Part shown: piece by piece, positions 9,856 through 19,191 of the stretch
How positions within the stretch are numbered: the stretch's first letter is position 1
How the letters are laid out: each line of letters begins with the position of its first letter
Assembly (NCBI GenBank): GCA_019104865.1
Contig: JAHRWZ010000067.1
Coordinates: 1-40,988, forward strand
DNA length: 40,988 nt
Source of the DNA: Castellaniella sp.
GTDB lineage: Bacteria; Pseudomonadota; Gammaproteobacteria; Burkholderiales; Burkholderiaceae_B
Direction of reading: 5' to 3'
Position numbers and translations under genes: made by a program
The notes under the pieces: model-generated
The model's database searches: none
Seen by the model: only the letters and a program-made list of their open reading frames with translations
Told to the model about the DNA's origin: nothing

Positions 9856-9880
9856 ACCCCGACTGACCGCGAGGCCCGCC

Positions 9881-12331
9881 TTGTCGAACCGTCTGCTACC
9901 CGTTGCGCTTACAATTTGTACGGCATTGGCATCGCCTGGCATAGCTTTGTGTGCGCCGACACAAAGCTATGACACGTTGATACGACAGGCGCGCGCCGGC
10001 GACTATCCGCCGGCGCTGGCCATGTTAAGGCAGCGCCTGCAACAAACCCCCAACGACCGCCGTGCTTTGGCGGATTACATCGTGATCTCAGGGTGGGCTG
10101 GCGACAGCAGGGCAGTCATTCAGGCCTACGAACAGGCCGGGTCCCCCGGCAACCTATCATCCCCGGCCCTGAACACGGTGGCGCGCGCCTATCGCGACAC
10201 CCAGCGCTGGGACCCCGCGATCACCCTATATCAGCAGGGTGAACGGCGGTTCCGTGATCAGCCGGCATTCACCTACGGCCACATCATGACGCTGGCCGAC
10301 GCCGGCCGCACCGATGACGCGATCCGACGCGGCCGGCAGCTCGTCACCCAGCGGCCTGGGAATGCCGACAGCCATCTGGCGCTGGACTACGCCTATAGCC
10401 AGGCGGGACAGCCCTACGCCGCCCTGGAACAGGCCTCTCAGGCCTACGATCTGGCACCGGCCAAGCCTTACGTGGTGCGCGCCTACATCCTGGCGCAGCA
10501 GCGTGCACAACTGCCCCAGGCAGCGCTGCGCATGGCGCAGACGCACCCCGGCATGATGGACCCCGCCCAGATCCGCTCGCTGCAGACCGATGTCGCCGCC
10601 CAGCTGACCCGGGCGGCATCCGTGGATTCCCGGGGCGAGGCCAGCCGTTTCGCCCTGGCCGATCAGGCGCTGGCCATGTACGACCGGTTGATTACCGAAT
10701 GGCGGGATCTCGGGCCGACAGCGCGGGCCGACATCCAGCGCGCCGAGGCGGACCGCCTGCTGGCCCTGCATGCCCACCGGCGCATGAGGGACGTCGTGAC
10801 CAGCTACGAAGCGATGCGGGCCGACGGCACCCCGGTGCCCAGTTATGCGCTGGGGGATGTAGCGTCCGCCTATCTTTATCTCCGACAGCCGGAAAAAGCC
10901 GCACCCCTGTTCCAGCAGTCGCTGGCAACCACACCCGAAAACTATGCCTCGGCCATCCGGCTGGCCGATCAGAGCGGCCTGTTCTATGCACTGACCGAAT
11001 CCAATCAGGATGGCGCAGCCAATGCCGGGATGGACCGTGCCATCCAGGAACAACCAATCTGGAACTACTACAAGGGCACCCCGGTGCGTGCACCCAATCC
11101 CTTGCGCGTGGACGCCGAACTGACCCGCGCCCAGGGCTATCTCTATGAAGGCGATTCAGTGCAGGCGCAGCGGTCACTCGACCAGATGGTGGAGACAGCC
11201 CCGGACAACACCAACATCCGGACGGTACGCGCCGGGGTCTACCAGGCGCGGGCTCTGCCGCGCCAGGCGGAACGCGATCTGAAAATCGCGGAATCCCAGA
11301 TGCCACGATCCATCAGGGTCGAGGTGGGCCAGGCCGAAACCGCCATGGCATTGCAGGAATGGCACCAGGCAAAACTGCTGCGCGACGACGTGGTGGCGCG
11401 CGCCCCCGAGGACGCCACGGTCCGGCGGCTGGCGCGAGAATGGGATGTCCACAACATGGCCGAGTGGCGGATGACCGCCAGCCGCGGCGTGACGACCAAC
11501 AGCCCTGTGCTGGGCAGCCACGACTGGAACCTCGACACCGTGTTGTATTCGCCGCCCATCGACGAAAACTGGCGGGTGTTCGCCGGCACGGGCTATTCCC
11601 AGGGCGAATTCGACCAAGGCAACGGCTATTACGGTTGGGCGCGCGCCGGGGCCGAATGGCGCAGCCGGGATGTCACGGCCCAGGCGGAAGTCTCCGGCAA
11701 CCGCTACGGTTACGGCACGAAGACCGGCGCGGCCGCGTCGGTCTTCGTGGATCTGAACGACCATTGGCAGGTGGGCGCCGGCGCGGCCCTGCTGTCCAGG
11801 GACACGCCGCTGCGTGCCCTGAAGAACAACATTACGGCCAACAGCCTGAATGCGTCCCTGCGCTGGCGGGGTGACGATCGGCGCGAATGGACCCTGACGG
11901 TCACGCCCTCGTTCTTTTCCGACGGCAACAACCGCCTGGAAGCCAGTCTGTCCGGCCGTCAGCGCCTGTACACCGCACCGAAGGTAAAAGTGGACGCGCT
12001 GTTGAATCTGTCCACCTCGCACAATACGGCAAACGATGCGCCCTACTTCAACCCGAAATCCGACCTGACGGTTCTGCCCGCCCTGCAGCTTACGCACACG
12101 CTGTACCAGCGCTACGAGAACCGCTGGGAACAGCAATTCCTGCTGGGCGGGGGCATCTACTCGCAACAGGGCTTCGGAACAGGGGGCATCGTCACGGTCG
12201 GCTATGGCCAGCGCTACCGCTACAACGATGTTCTGGACATCGGTTTCATGATTACCGGGACATCGCGTCCCTACGATGGTCAGCGGGAACGCGACTACAA
12301 CTTCCTCGTCAACATGACGTACCGATTCTGA
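9881..12331 (+). CDS. pgaA: poly-beta-1,6-N-acetylglucosamine export porin PgaA
   Basis: PgaA exports partly deacetylated PNAG across the outer membrane. I place the start at TTG 9881 because a GAGG site lies six bases upstream and the product then begins with a proper signal peptide (MSNRLLPVALTICTALASPGIALC). An upstream ATG frame from 9800 would overlap csgC/H. The N-terminal half (to about residue 520) is TPR-like, with repeats such as NTVARAYRDTQRWDPAITLYQQGERRF. The C-terminal 300 residues are amphipathic beta-strands ending in YNFLVNMTYRF, an aromatic C-terminal residue as in outer-membrane barrels. The 816 residues match the E. coli protein (807). Confidence 0.93.
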   Translation: MSNRLLPVALTICTALASPGIALCAPTQSYDTLIRQARAGDYPPALAMLRQRLQQTPNDRRALADYIVISGWAGDSRAVIQAYEQAGSPGNLSSPALNTVARAYRDTQRWDPAITLYQQGERRFRDQPAFTYGHIMTLADAGRTDDAIRRGRQLVTQRPGNADSHLALDYAYSQAGQPYAALEQASQAYDLAPAKPYVVRAYILAQQRAQLPQAALRMAQTHPGMMDPAQIRSLQTDVAAQLTRAASVDSRGEASRFALADQALAMYDRLITEWRDLGPTARADIQRAEADRLLALHAHRRMRDVVTSYEAMRADGTPVPSYALGDVASAYLYLRQPEKAAPLFQQSLATTPENYASAIRLADQSGLFYALTESNQDGAANAGMDRAIQEQPIWNYYKGTPVRAPNPLRVDAELTRAQGYLYEGDSVQAQRSLDQMVETAPDNTNIRTVRAGVYQARALPRQAERDLKIAESQMPRSIRVEVGQAETAMALQEWHQAKLLRDDVVARAPEDATVRRLAREWDVHNMAEWRMTASRGVTTNSPVLGSHDWNLDTVLYSPPIDENWRVFAGTGYSQGEFDQGNGYYGWARAGAEWRSRDVTAQAEVSGNRYGYGTKTGAAASVFVDLNDHWQVGAGAALLSRDTPLRALKNNITANSLNASLRWRGDDRREWTLTVTPSFFSDGNNRLEASLSGRQRLYTAPKVKVDALLNLSTSHNTANDAPYFNPKSDLTVLPALQLTHTLYQRYENRWEQQFLLGGGIYSQQGFGTGGIVTVGYGQRYRYNDVLDIGFMITGTSRPYDGQRERDYNFLVNMTYRF

Positions 12332-12345
12332 GACAGGAGTACGCC

Positions 12346-14367
12346 ATGCAATCCTTCGCCTTCCGCCTGCGCCTGCTTCTGCTGTCGTTCTGCATGATCC
12401 TGCTGGCCGGCTGCGCGCGCGACATCCCGACCTTTGCCCCGCCCGCCGAACGGCCAGTGGCGCGCATCGACCAGCCCTGGCCCCACAATGCCCTGCTGGC
12501 GCTGGCCTACCACGACATCGAAGACAAGGACCCCGATCAACGCTTCGTGGCGGTGCGCACGGACCTGTTCATCGCGCAGATGGGGTGGCTGCGCGACAAC
12601 GGCTACCAGCCGGTCTCCGTCGACCAGATCCTGACGGCCCACGCCGGCGGCAAACCACTCCCGCCCAAGGCCGTCGTGCTCACCTTCGACGACGGCTTCC
12701 GCAGTTTCTACACCCGTGTCTTCCCCATCCTGAAATCCATGAACTGGCCCGCCATCTGGGCGCCGGTGGGCGAGTGGGTCGGCACCCCGTCCAACCAAGC
12801 CGTGCAATTCGGCGACGATCGGATCCCCAGGGAACGCTTTGCCACCTGGGACGAAGTCAGACAGGTGGCCCAGTCGGGCCTGGTCGATATTGCCTCGCAT
12901 ACCGAGAACTTGCACTATGGCATCCCCGCCAACCCTCAAGGGAGCCTGCAGCCCGCAGCGGCCACCCACCGGTACGACCCGAAGACGCAGACCTATGAAA
13001 CAGATGCCGCCTATCGTCAGCGCATCCGCCAGGACGTCGAACAAATCACCCGGAAGATCCGCGATGTGACCGGGAAGGCGCCTCGCGTCTGGATCTGGCC
13101 CTACGGCGCCGCCAGCGGAGAGGCCCTGGACATCATCCGCCAGCATGGCTACCAGATGGCGCTGACCCTCGACGATGGGCTCGGCAGCGCGGACCAGTTG
13201 ATGTCCATGCCCCGGATGCTGGTGACGGATTCACCCAACGTCGCCAGATTTGCCCAATCCATCCTGCGCGTGGAATCGCGCCCCCGGATACGCATGGCAC
13301 AGGTCGACCTGGACTATGTCTACGATCCGGATCCGGCCCAGATGGACAAAAACCTGGGCGCCCTGGTGCAACGGATCGCCGATCTGCAGGTCAGCACGGT
13401 CTTCCTGCAGGCATTCGCCGATCCCACCGGCGACGGCCTGACGCGTTCGGTTTACTTCCCGAACCGCTGGCTGCCCATGCTCGCCGAACTGTTCAACCGC
13501 GCCGTCTGGCAACTGCGGACGCGCGCACACGTCGATGTCTACGCCTGGATGCCCGTCCTGAGTTTCGACCTGTCACCCACGATCGCCCGCGTCAGCCGCT
13601 GGGATCCTGACCATCCGGATGCCGCCCCGCAACCCGACCCCGACCAGTACCGGCGCCTGTCGGTCTTCGACCCCAAGGCGCGCGCCGACATCATCGGTCT
13701 GTACGAGGACATGGCCCGCAATGCGCCAATCGACGGCATCCTGTTCCATGACGATGCGCTGCTGAGCGACTTCGAGGATGCCAGCGCGCCGGCCCTGGCG
13801 GCCTACCGGCAGGCAGGTCTGCCCGATTCCATCCGGGCGCTGCGGGCCGACCCGGCGACCCTGCAGCGCTGGACCCGCTTCAAGAGCCAGGCATTGATCG
13901 ACTTCACCAAGACACTGGCCGAGCACGTCAGGGCGGCCCGGGGGCCCCAAGTCCAGACGGCCCGCAACCTGTACGCCCAGCCGATCCTGAACCCTGCGAG
14001 CGAGACCTGGTTCGCCCAGAACCTGGACGACTTCCTGCAGACCTACGACTGGACCGTGCCCATGACCATGCCATTGATGGAACAGGTTCCCGCGTCGCAG
14101 TCCGTGGCCTGGATCGATCGCCTGGTCGCCGCGGTCAGCCAGCACCCGGGCGCCCTGGATCACACGGTCTTCGAGCTCCAGGCCCGCAACTGGAACCTGC
14201 CGGGCCAACCGCCCGTGCCCAGCCGCACGCTGGCGAGCTGGATGCAGCACCTGCAGCGACTGGGCATCCAGAATTTTGGCTACTACCCCGACAACTTCGT
14301 CGAAAACCAGCCGGACCTGAAAATCATCCGGCCCGCTATCTCGAACGCCTGGTATCCCCACCGCTAA
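12346..14367 (+). CDS. pgaB: PNAG N-deacetylase lipoprotein PgaB
   Basis: PgaB partly deacetylates PNAG in the periplasm so that it can be exported. The ATG at 12346 follows a CAGGAG site. A lipoprotein signal ends LLAGC (Cys23). The N-terminal polysaccharide deacetylase domain has YHD (His56-Asp57), LTFDDG (Asp115-Asp116) and the metal histidines in SHTENLH (His185, His190), followed by WPYG. The C-terminal half is the glycoside-hydrolase-like PNAG-binding domain, with QVDLDYVYDPDPAQMDKNL and DGILFHDDALLSDFED. Length 673 equals the E. coli PgaB length (672) almost exactly. Confidence 0.96.
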   Translation: MQSFAFRLRLLLLSFCMILLAGCARDIPTFAPPAERPVARIDQPWPHNALLALAYHDIEDKDPDQRFVAVRTDLFIAQMGWLRDNGYQPVSVDQILTAHAGGKPLPPKAVVLTFDDGFRSFYTRVFPILKSMNWPAIWAPVGEWVGTPSNQAVQFGDDRIPRERFATWDEVRQVAQSGLVDIASHTENLHYGIPANPQGSLQPAAATHRYDPKTQTYETDAAYRQRIRQDVEQITRKIRDVTGKAPRVWIWPYGAASGEALDIIRQHGYQMALTLDDGLGSADQLMSMPRMLVTDSPNVARFAQSILRVESRPRIRMAQVDLDYVYDPDPAQMDKNLGALVQRIADLQVSTVFLQAFADPTGDGLTRSVYFPNRWLPMLAELFNRAVWQLRTRAHVDVYAWMPVLSFDLSPTIARVSRWDPDHPDAAPQPDPDQYRRLSVFDPKARADIIGLYEDMARNAPIDGILFHDDALLSDFEDASAPALAAYRQAGLPDSIRALRADPATLQRWTRFKSQALIDFTKTLAEHVRAARGPQVQTARNLYAQPILNPASETWFAQNLDDFLQTYDWTVPMTMPLMEQVPASQSVAWIDRLVAAVSQHPGALDHTVFELQARNWNLPGQPPVPSRTLASWMQHLQRLGIQNFGYYPDNFVENQPDLKIIRPAISNAWYPHR

Positions 14368-14379
14368 GGAGGACCCGTG

Positions 14380-15717
14380 ATGACAGATCGACTGCTTGCC
14401 TTTCTGATCCTGTGCCTGGTGCTCGGTGCGCCTTTCGGGGCGGCCATGCTGTGGACAGGCGACATCATCCTGGATTTCGTGTTCTTTTACCCGCTGTTCA
14501 TGTCGGGGTTGTGGATGTTCGGCGGCCTGTATTACTGGTTGCACTGGGAACGGCATTGGCCCTGGGGGCCCGACGTCGCTCCGCCCGAACTCAAGGGAGG
14601 CCCGCTGGTCTCGATCCTGATCCCCTGTTACAACGAAGCCGAGCATGGCGCCGAAACGATCCTGGCGGCGTTGGACCAACGCTATCTGCGGGTGGAAGTC
14701 ATCGCCATCAACGACGGCTCCACCGACAAAACCGGGGCCATGCTGGATGAACTGGCCGTCGTGCACGACCGGCTACGCGTCGTCCACCTGGCGCAGAACC
14801 AGGGCAAAGCCATGGCCCTGCGCATGGGCGCACTGGCGGCCCGCAGCGACTACCTGATCTGCATCGACGGCGACGCCATCCTGGATCGCGACGCGGTGAA
14901 CTATCTGGTCGCGCCGTTGCTCGAGCACCCACGCGTCGGCGCCGTCACGGGCAATCCTCGGGTGCGCACGCGTTCGACGTTGATCGGCCGCGTCCAGGTC
15001 GGCGAGTTTTCCTCGATCGTGGGCCTGATCAAGCGCACTCAGCGGGTCTACGGCCAGGTCTTCACGGTTTCGGGCGTTGTCGCGGCCTTCCGGCGCAGTG
15101 CGCTGGACCGGGTCGGCTACTGGAGCCTGGACATGGTGACGGAAGACATCGACATCAGCTGGAAACTGCAACGCGACCACTGGTCCATCTTCTTCGAACC
15201 ACGGGCACTGTGCTGGATCCTGATGCCCGAAACGCTGCATGGCTTGTGGAAGCAGCGCCTTCGCTGGGCCCAGGGGGGTGCCGAGGTCTTCCTGAAGAAC
15301 GTGCCGAACATCTGGTCCTGGCACAACCGCCGTCTGTGGCCGATGGTGCTGGAATACTGCATTTCCGCGATCTGGGCCTTTGCCCTGATCCTGTCCATCA
15401 TCCTATGGGCGATCGGCCTGTTCGTGACATTACCCCACCACATCCACGTCGAGACGCTGCTTCCACCAGCCTTCACCGGCATGGTCCTGGCCATGGCCTG
15501 CCTGCTGCAGTTCTGCCTCAGCGTCTTCATCGACCATCGCTACGAACGCAATCTGAGCCATTCCCTGTATTGGGTCATCTGGTACCCACTGGCCTACTGG
15601 ATGGTCAATCTGCTGACCACCCTCTGGAGCTTTCCCAAGGTCATGCTCAAGCATCATCGCCGCTGCCGGGCCCGCTGGGAAAGCCCCGACCGCGGCATCA
15701 AGGCGCCCACATCATGA
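14380..15717 (+). CDS. pgaC: poly-N-acetylglucosamine synthase PgaC
   Basis: A membrane family 2 glycosyltransferase that polymerises UDP-GlcNAc into beta-1,6-GlcNAc. The ATG at 14380 lies seven bases after TAAGGAGG; the GTG at 14377 is a less likely start. Two N-terminal membrane helices (to about residue 55) precede the catalytic domain: [11 protein letters not shown] (79-88), NDGSTD (111-116), DGDA (163-166), TED (254-256) and QRLRW (292-296). Three hydrophobic segments form the C-terminus. The 445-residue length is typical. The stop overlaps the pgaD start (ATGA). Confidence 0.97.
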   Translation: MTDRLLAFLILCLVLGAPFGAAMLWTGDIILDFVFFYPLFMSGLWMFGGLYYWLHWERHWPWGPDVAPPELKGGPLVSILIPCYNEAEHGAETILAALDQRYLRVEVIAINDGSTDKTGAMLDELAVVHDRLRVVHLAQNQGKAMALRMGALAARSDYLICIDGDAILDRDAVNYLVAPLLEHPRVGAVTGNPRVRTRSTLIGRVQVGEFSSIVGLIKRTQRVYGQVFTVSGVVAAFRRSALDRVGYWSLDMVTEDIDISWKLQRDHWSIFFEPRALCWILMPETLHGLWKQRLRWAQGGAEVFLKNVPNIWSWHNRRLWPMVLEYCISAIWAFALILSIILWAIGLFVTLPHHIHVETLLPPAFTGMVLAMACLLQFCLSVFIDHRYERNLSHSLYWVIWYPLAYWMVNLLTTLWSFPKVMLKHHRRCRARWESPDRGIKAPTS

Positions 15718-16199
15718 TGATCATCAAAACTCCCCGCTCCAGGGCCATCGCCCTGATCGACTTCCTGCTGACTGCTCTGGCCTGGTTCGCGTTCTGCTAT
15801 CTGTTCGCGGCAGGCATCCGGTCCATCCTGGATGGCAGGATGCATGGCCTCGGCATACCCATCGTCTCGCTGCTGCTGCCTCATGCGCACACCCTGCTGG
15901 TCTATACCCTGGTGGCGGCCGGCATCGCGCTGATGCTGCTCTTTTGGGCCAGCTACAACGCCATGCGGTTTGGCGGACTGGACCGGCGCAAACCCCCGAC
16001 CGCCATGACCGACGCGGCGCTGGCGGCCAGCTTCAGCATCGACCCCGCGCAATTGAAAGTGCTGCGTAGCAGCCAGATCACCTGTATTCACCATACAGAC
16101 GAAGGCCAGATCAGCCTGATCGATTTCACACATGAGCGGCACCCCCCCGACAATGTGGTGCGGATGCCCCGAACCGCCGCGGACAACCGTTACCCTTGA
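15714..16199 (+). CDS. pgaD: PNAG biosynthesis protein PgaD
   Basis: PgaD is a small inner-membrane partner of PgaC; in E. coli both bind cyclic-di-GMP together to activate synthesis. The 161-residue product has two membrane helices ([23 protein letters not shown] and [21 protein letters not shown]), followed by a cytoplasmic domain with [13 protein letters not shown]. This is the PgaD layout. The ATG at 15714 overlaps the pgaC stop by four bases; a second ATG at 15717 is possible. Sequence conservation in this family is low, so the call leans on position and topology. Confidence 0.9.
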   Translation: MMIIKTPRSRAIALIDFLLTALAWFAFCYLFAAGIRSILDGRMHGLGIPIVSLLLPHAHTLLVYTLVAAGIALMLLFWASYNAMRFGGLDRRKPPTAMTDAALAASFSIDPAQLKVLRSSQITCIHHTDEGQISLIDFTHERHPPDNVVRMPRTAADNRYP

Positions 16200-16294
16200 A
16201 GAAACGGGTCACGCCTCGTAAAACAAGGATTGCTAAATCCGTGCGTTCGGATAAACAATAAGAGACGTTTGAACACTCGATAGAGGGGCTTACG

Positions 16295-17176
16295 ATGGCG
16301 AATGTCACCGTAGTGGAACCTAATACGCTGCTGCGTTTGGGTATCTTGAAGCTGCTGCAAACCCTCGACTGCGCGCTTGTCACGACGGGCATCGATTATG
16401 CTCAGCTGTTCCAGGGCGCCCCCCGAAAGGCCAACACCGATCTGATGCTGCTGTCTGTGCCGGGGGCATACGACCAGATGATCGAACTCGTGTCGGCGGC
16501 CCAGCAACGCTACACGCCAAACCGCATCCTGCTGCTGTCCGACACCCAGACGCTGCCCTATTCCCTGCTCAATCTGCCGCCCGTGCTGGCTGGGTACATT
16601 TCCAAATACTCGTCACAAGACGTGCTGAAGACATCCGTCATGCTGGTCCTGGCAGGCGGAAAATGTTTCCCGCATCCGGACATGATCCACCAGGCCGGCG
16701 CCGGCGAAGGCGCCATCTCCCCCGACGGTGGGGCACCGCCGAAGCGCCGCTGGTACGACAAGCACGAAACACCCACCAGCGCCAGCACAGACGAGCTTCA
16801 GCCCGACAACCTGCTGAACCATTCCAAAACCGCGCCCGCCGCCCCCAAGCCACCGACCGAACCTCGCCAGGCGGAACTGGTCGGGCTGGCCAAAAGCCAG
16901 ACCCTGACACCCGACCTTATCAGCCGGGAAGCGGACATGCTGCATCTGACCCCACGGCAGTACGAAGTACTGGCCCTGCTGGCCAAAGGTTATCCACTGA
17001 AGAAAATCAGCCGCGAGCTGAACATCTCGGTCGCCACGGCCAAGACCCATACCGAGGCGTTGTACCAACGGCTGTCCGTCAACAACCGCAATGCGGCGGT
17101 CTATACTGCGGTATCCAGGGGGGCCACGCTCGGCTGGCACGAGACGCATGTCTCCAGCCCCCAACCGGTCGAGTAG
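16295..17176 (+). CDS. CsgD-like LuxR-family regulator with degenerate receiver
   Basis: A 293-residue transcription factor. The N-terminal 125 residues resemble a receiver fold (MANVTVVEPNTLLRLGILKLL, NRILLLSDTQTLPYSLLNLP, VLAGYISKYSSQDVLKTSVMLVLAGG). The usual phosphoacceptor Asp is replaced: the strand reads TDLMLLSVPG. This matches CsgD, which also lacks phosphorylation residues. A Pro/Ala-rich linker of about 90 residues follows. The C-terminal LuxR helix-turn-helix (218-270) reads LTPRQYEVLALLAKGYPLKKISRELNISVATAKTH. Same-strand position 95 bases after pgaD suggests it controls the matrix genes upstream, which is inference. Confidence 0.82.
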   Translation: MANVTVVEPNTLLRLGILKLLQTLDCALVTTGIDYAQLFQGAPRKANTDLMLLSVPGAYDQMIELVSAAQQRYTPNRILLLSDTQTLPYSLLNLPPVLAGYISKYSSQDVLKTSVMLVLAGGKCFPHPDMIHQAGAGEGAISPDGGAPPKRRWYDKHETPTSASTDELQPDNLLNHSKTAPAAPKPPTEPRQAELVGLAKSQTLTPDLISREADMLHLTPRQYEVLALLAKGYPLKKISRELNISVATAKTHTEALYQRLSVNNRNAAVYTAVSRGATLGWHETHVSSPQPVE

Positions 17177-17225
17177 CCTTGCCTACCGGCGATGGCTGGA
17201 TCCCGGGGTCTGGCCCTGACATCGC

Positions 17226-17948
17226 TCAAGCCGCGGCCGACCGGGTGGACAGACACCATTGCGCCAGGGTCCGGGCCGCCTGGCTGGCGGCTGCGTCCGG
17301 CAGATAGCGTGTCACGGGCTTTTTGTATGCCAGCGATTCGTGCAGGCTTTCATCCCGATAGATAGGTTGCGGCAACACGCGCGCGCCATAGCGGCAATGC
17401 CAGTCCAGAACGACGTCGCACTCCAGTTGCCGCCCGGGATCGAAGTCATTGATCAGCAGGTGGCTGGTGGCTTCCAGCCCGATTTGAGCCAACAGGACAT
17501 GGGCGGCAATGTCAGGGCGCGCCACCAGGACGTCCAGCGTGCTGCGAAATCGCAGTGCCGGCGCCAGCCGGTTGGGGTACGGGGGACAGTCGAAGAGCAC
17601 CCAATCGAAATCCCGGTCCAGATCGGGCAGCACCTGGAGCCAGAAATCATCACCGCGCAGCAGGTGCGACACGCCCGACTCCTCGATCGCCTTGCGCCCG
17701 AACGGCACCAGCGTCAGATGATCATCGAGCTCGAATGCCTGCTGCCGCCAGTCGGATGGAAATGGAGATGCCACCCAGCCATGTCCGTCCGCATGAGGCA
17801 CGTCGAAATGCAGTCGCAACAGGTCCGAGGCGTTCAGGTCCACCAGCAATACCCGCTGATCAAGCGCATGCAGCGCATCGCCCAGCATCCCTGTGATGGT
17901 CGTGGTGCCGCCGCCGCCTCGGACACCGGTCAGGGTCATGATGTTCAT
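17226..17948 (-). CDS. bcsQ: BcsQ-like ParA/MinD-type ATPase
   Basis: BcsQ localises and activates the cellulose synthase complex at the cell pole in enterobacteria. The 240-residue product matches BcsQ closely: GVRGGGGTTTIT in place of the ParA loop (the signature lysines are missing, as in BcsQ), VLLVDLNASDLLRLHFDV, LTLVPFG, LLINDFDPGRQ, RVLPQPIYRDESLHESLAYKKPV and ARTLAQWCL. Its ATG overlaps the stop of bcsR by four bases. It converges on the regulator gene. No cellulose synthase gene is present in the window, so its partner is unclear: it could serve a bcs operon elsewhere or PNAG export here. Confidence 0.88.
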   Translation of the reverse strand: MNIMTLTGVRGGGGTTTITGMLGDALHALDQRVLLVDLNASDLLRLHFDVPHADGHGWVASPFPSDWRQQAFELDDHLTLVPFGRKAIEESGVSHLLRGDDFWLQVLPDLDRDFDWVLFDCPPYPNRLAPALRFRSTLDVLVARPDIAAHVLLAQIGLEATSHLLINDFDPGRQLECDVVLDWHCRYGARVLPQPIYRDESLHESLAYKKPVTRYLPDAAASQAARTLAQWCLSTRSAAA

Positions 17949-18091
17949 GATGAGACCCCGGAGGCAGGATCCATCTCGACGAGCGCGTCACCTTTCCCAG
18001 CCAGCGACCGATCGATTTCGGCGAGCAGGGGCCAGCGGGCCAGCGCTTCCTTGTGCGCTTCTTGTGTGGCCATCTCGACCGAGCGCGACAC
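17945..18091 (-). CDS. bcsR: BcsR-like small protein
   Basis: A 48-residue product if started at GTG 18091, which has a GGAGGAG ribosome site at 18096-18102. It contains the segment LARWPLLAEIDRSLAG, matching the family signature of BcsR (LKRWPLLAEF in E. coli). BcsR binds BcsQ and stabilises it. The gene overlaps bcsQ by four bases, the same pairing as in E. coli. An ATG at 18109 would add six residues but lacks a ribosome site. The identification rests on a short motif plus the bcsQ neighbour. Confidence 0.75.
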   Translation of the reverse strand: MSRSVEMATQEAHKEALARWPLLAEIDRSLAGKGDALVEMDPASGVSS

Positions 18092-18390
18092 GCGCTCCTC
18101 CGGATGCATGCGGGCAGCGACGAGATGATTCGCCTGCCCTCGGGATGCCTGCGCAACAAGGAGTGGATGAACAGTCGGGTGTCTCACGGTACGATCTCCT
18201 ATCCCTATCGCGCGTACGGGAGTCACAGCCTCGGGGAATTCACGACATTCTGTGTCTGATCACGATAAAGGTTTTCCTTCGGTATCAGTGAGGGGCAGAT
18301 GGCTGATCGGCTGTTCGGATGAGGCCCGCGCATCGGATGACAGCCCCGGCAGAAACCGGGACCCGGTGTCGGGCCAGGGTGTTGGCGCGC
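18092..18390. other. intergenic stretch upstream of bcsR
   Basis: About 300 bases between the bcsR start and the 3' end of the enoyl-CoA hydratase gene. I see no credible gene. It must carry the bcsRQ promoter unless transcription reads through from the hydratase gene, which is on the same strand. No clear -35/-10 pair stands out. Confidence 0.4.
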
Positions 18391-19167
<777 letters not shown>

Positions 19168-19191
19168 GTTGCCTCCAAGTAAACTATCGGG

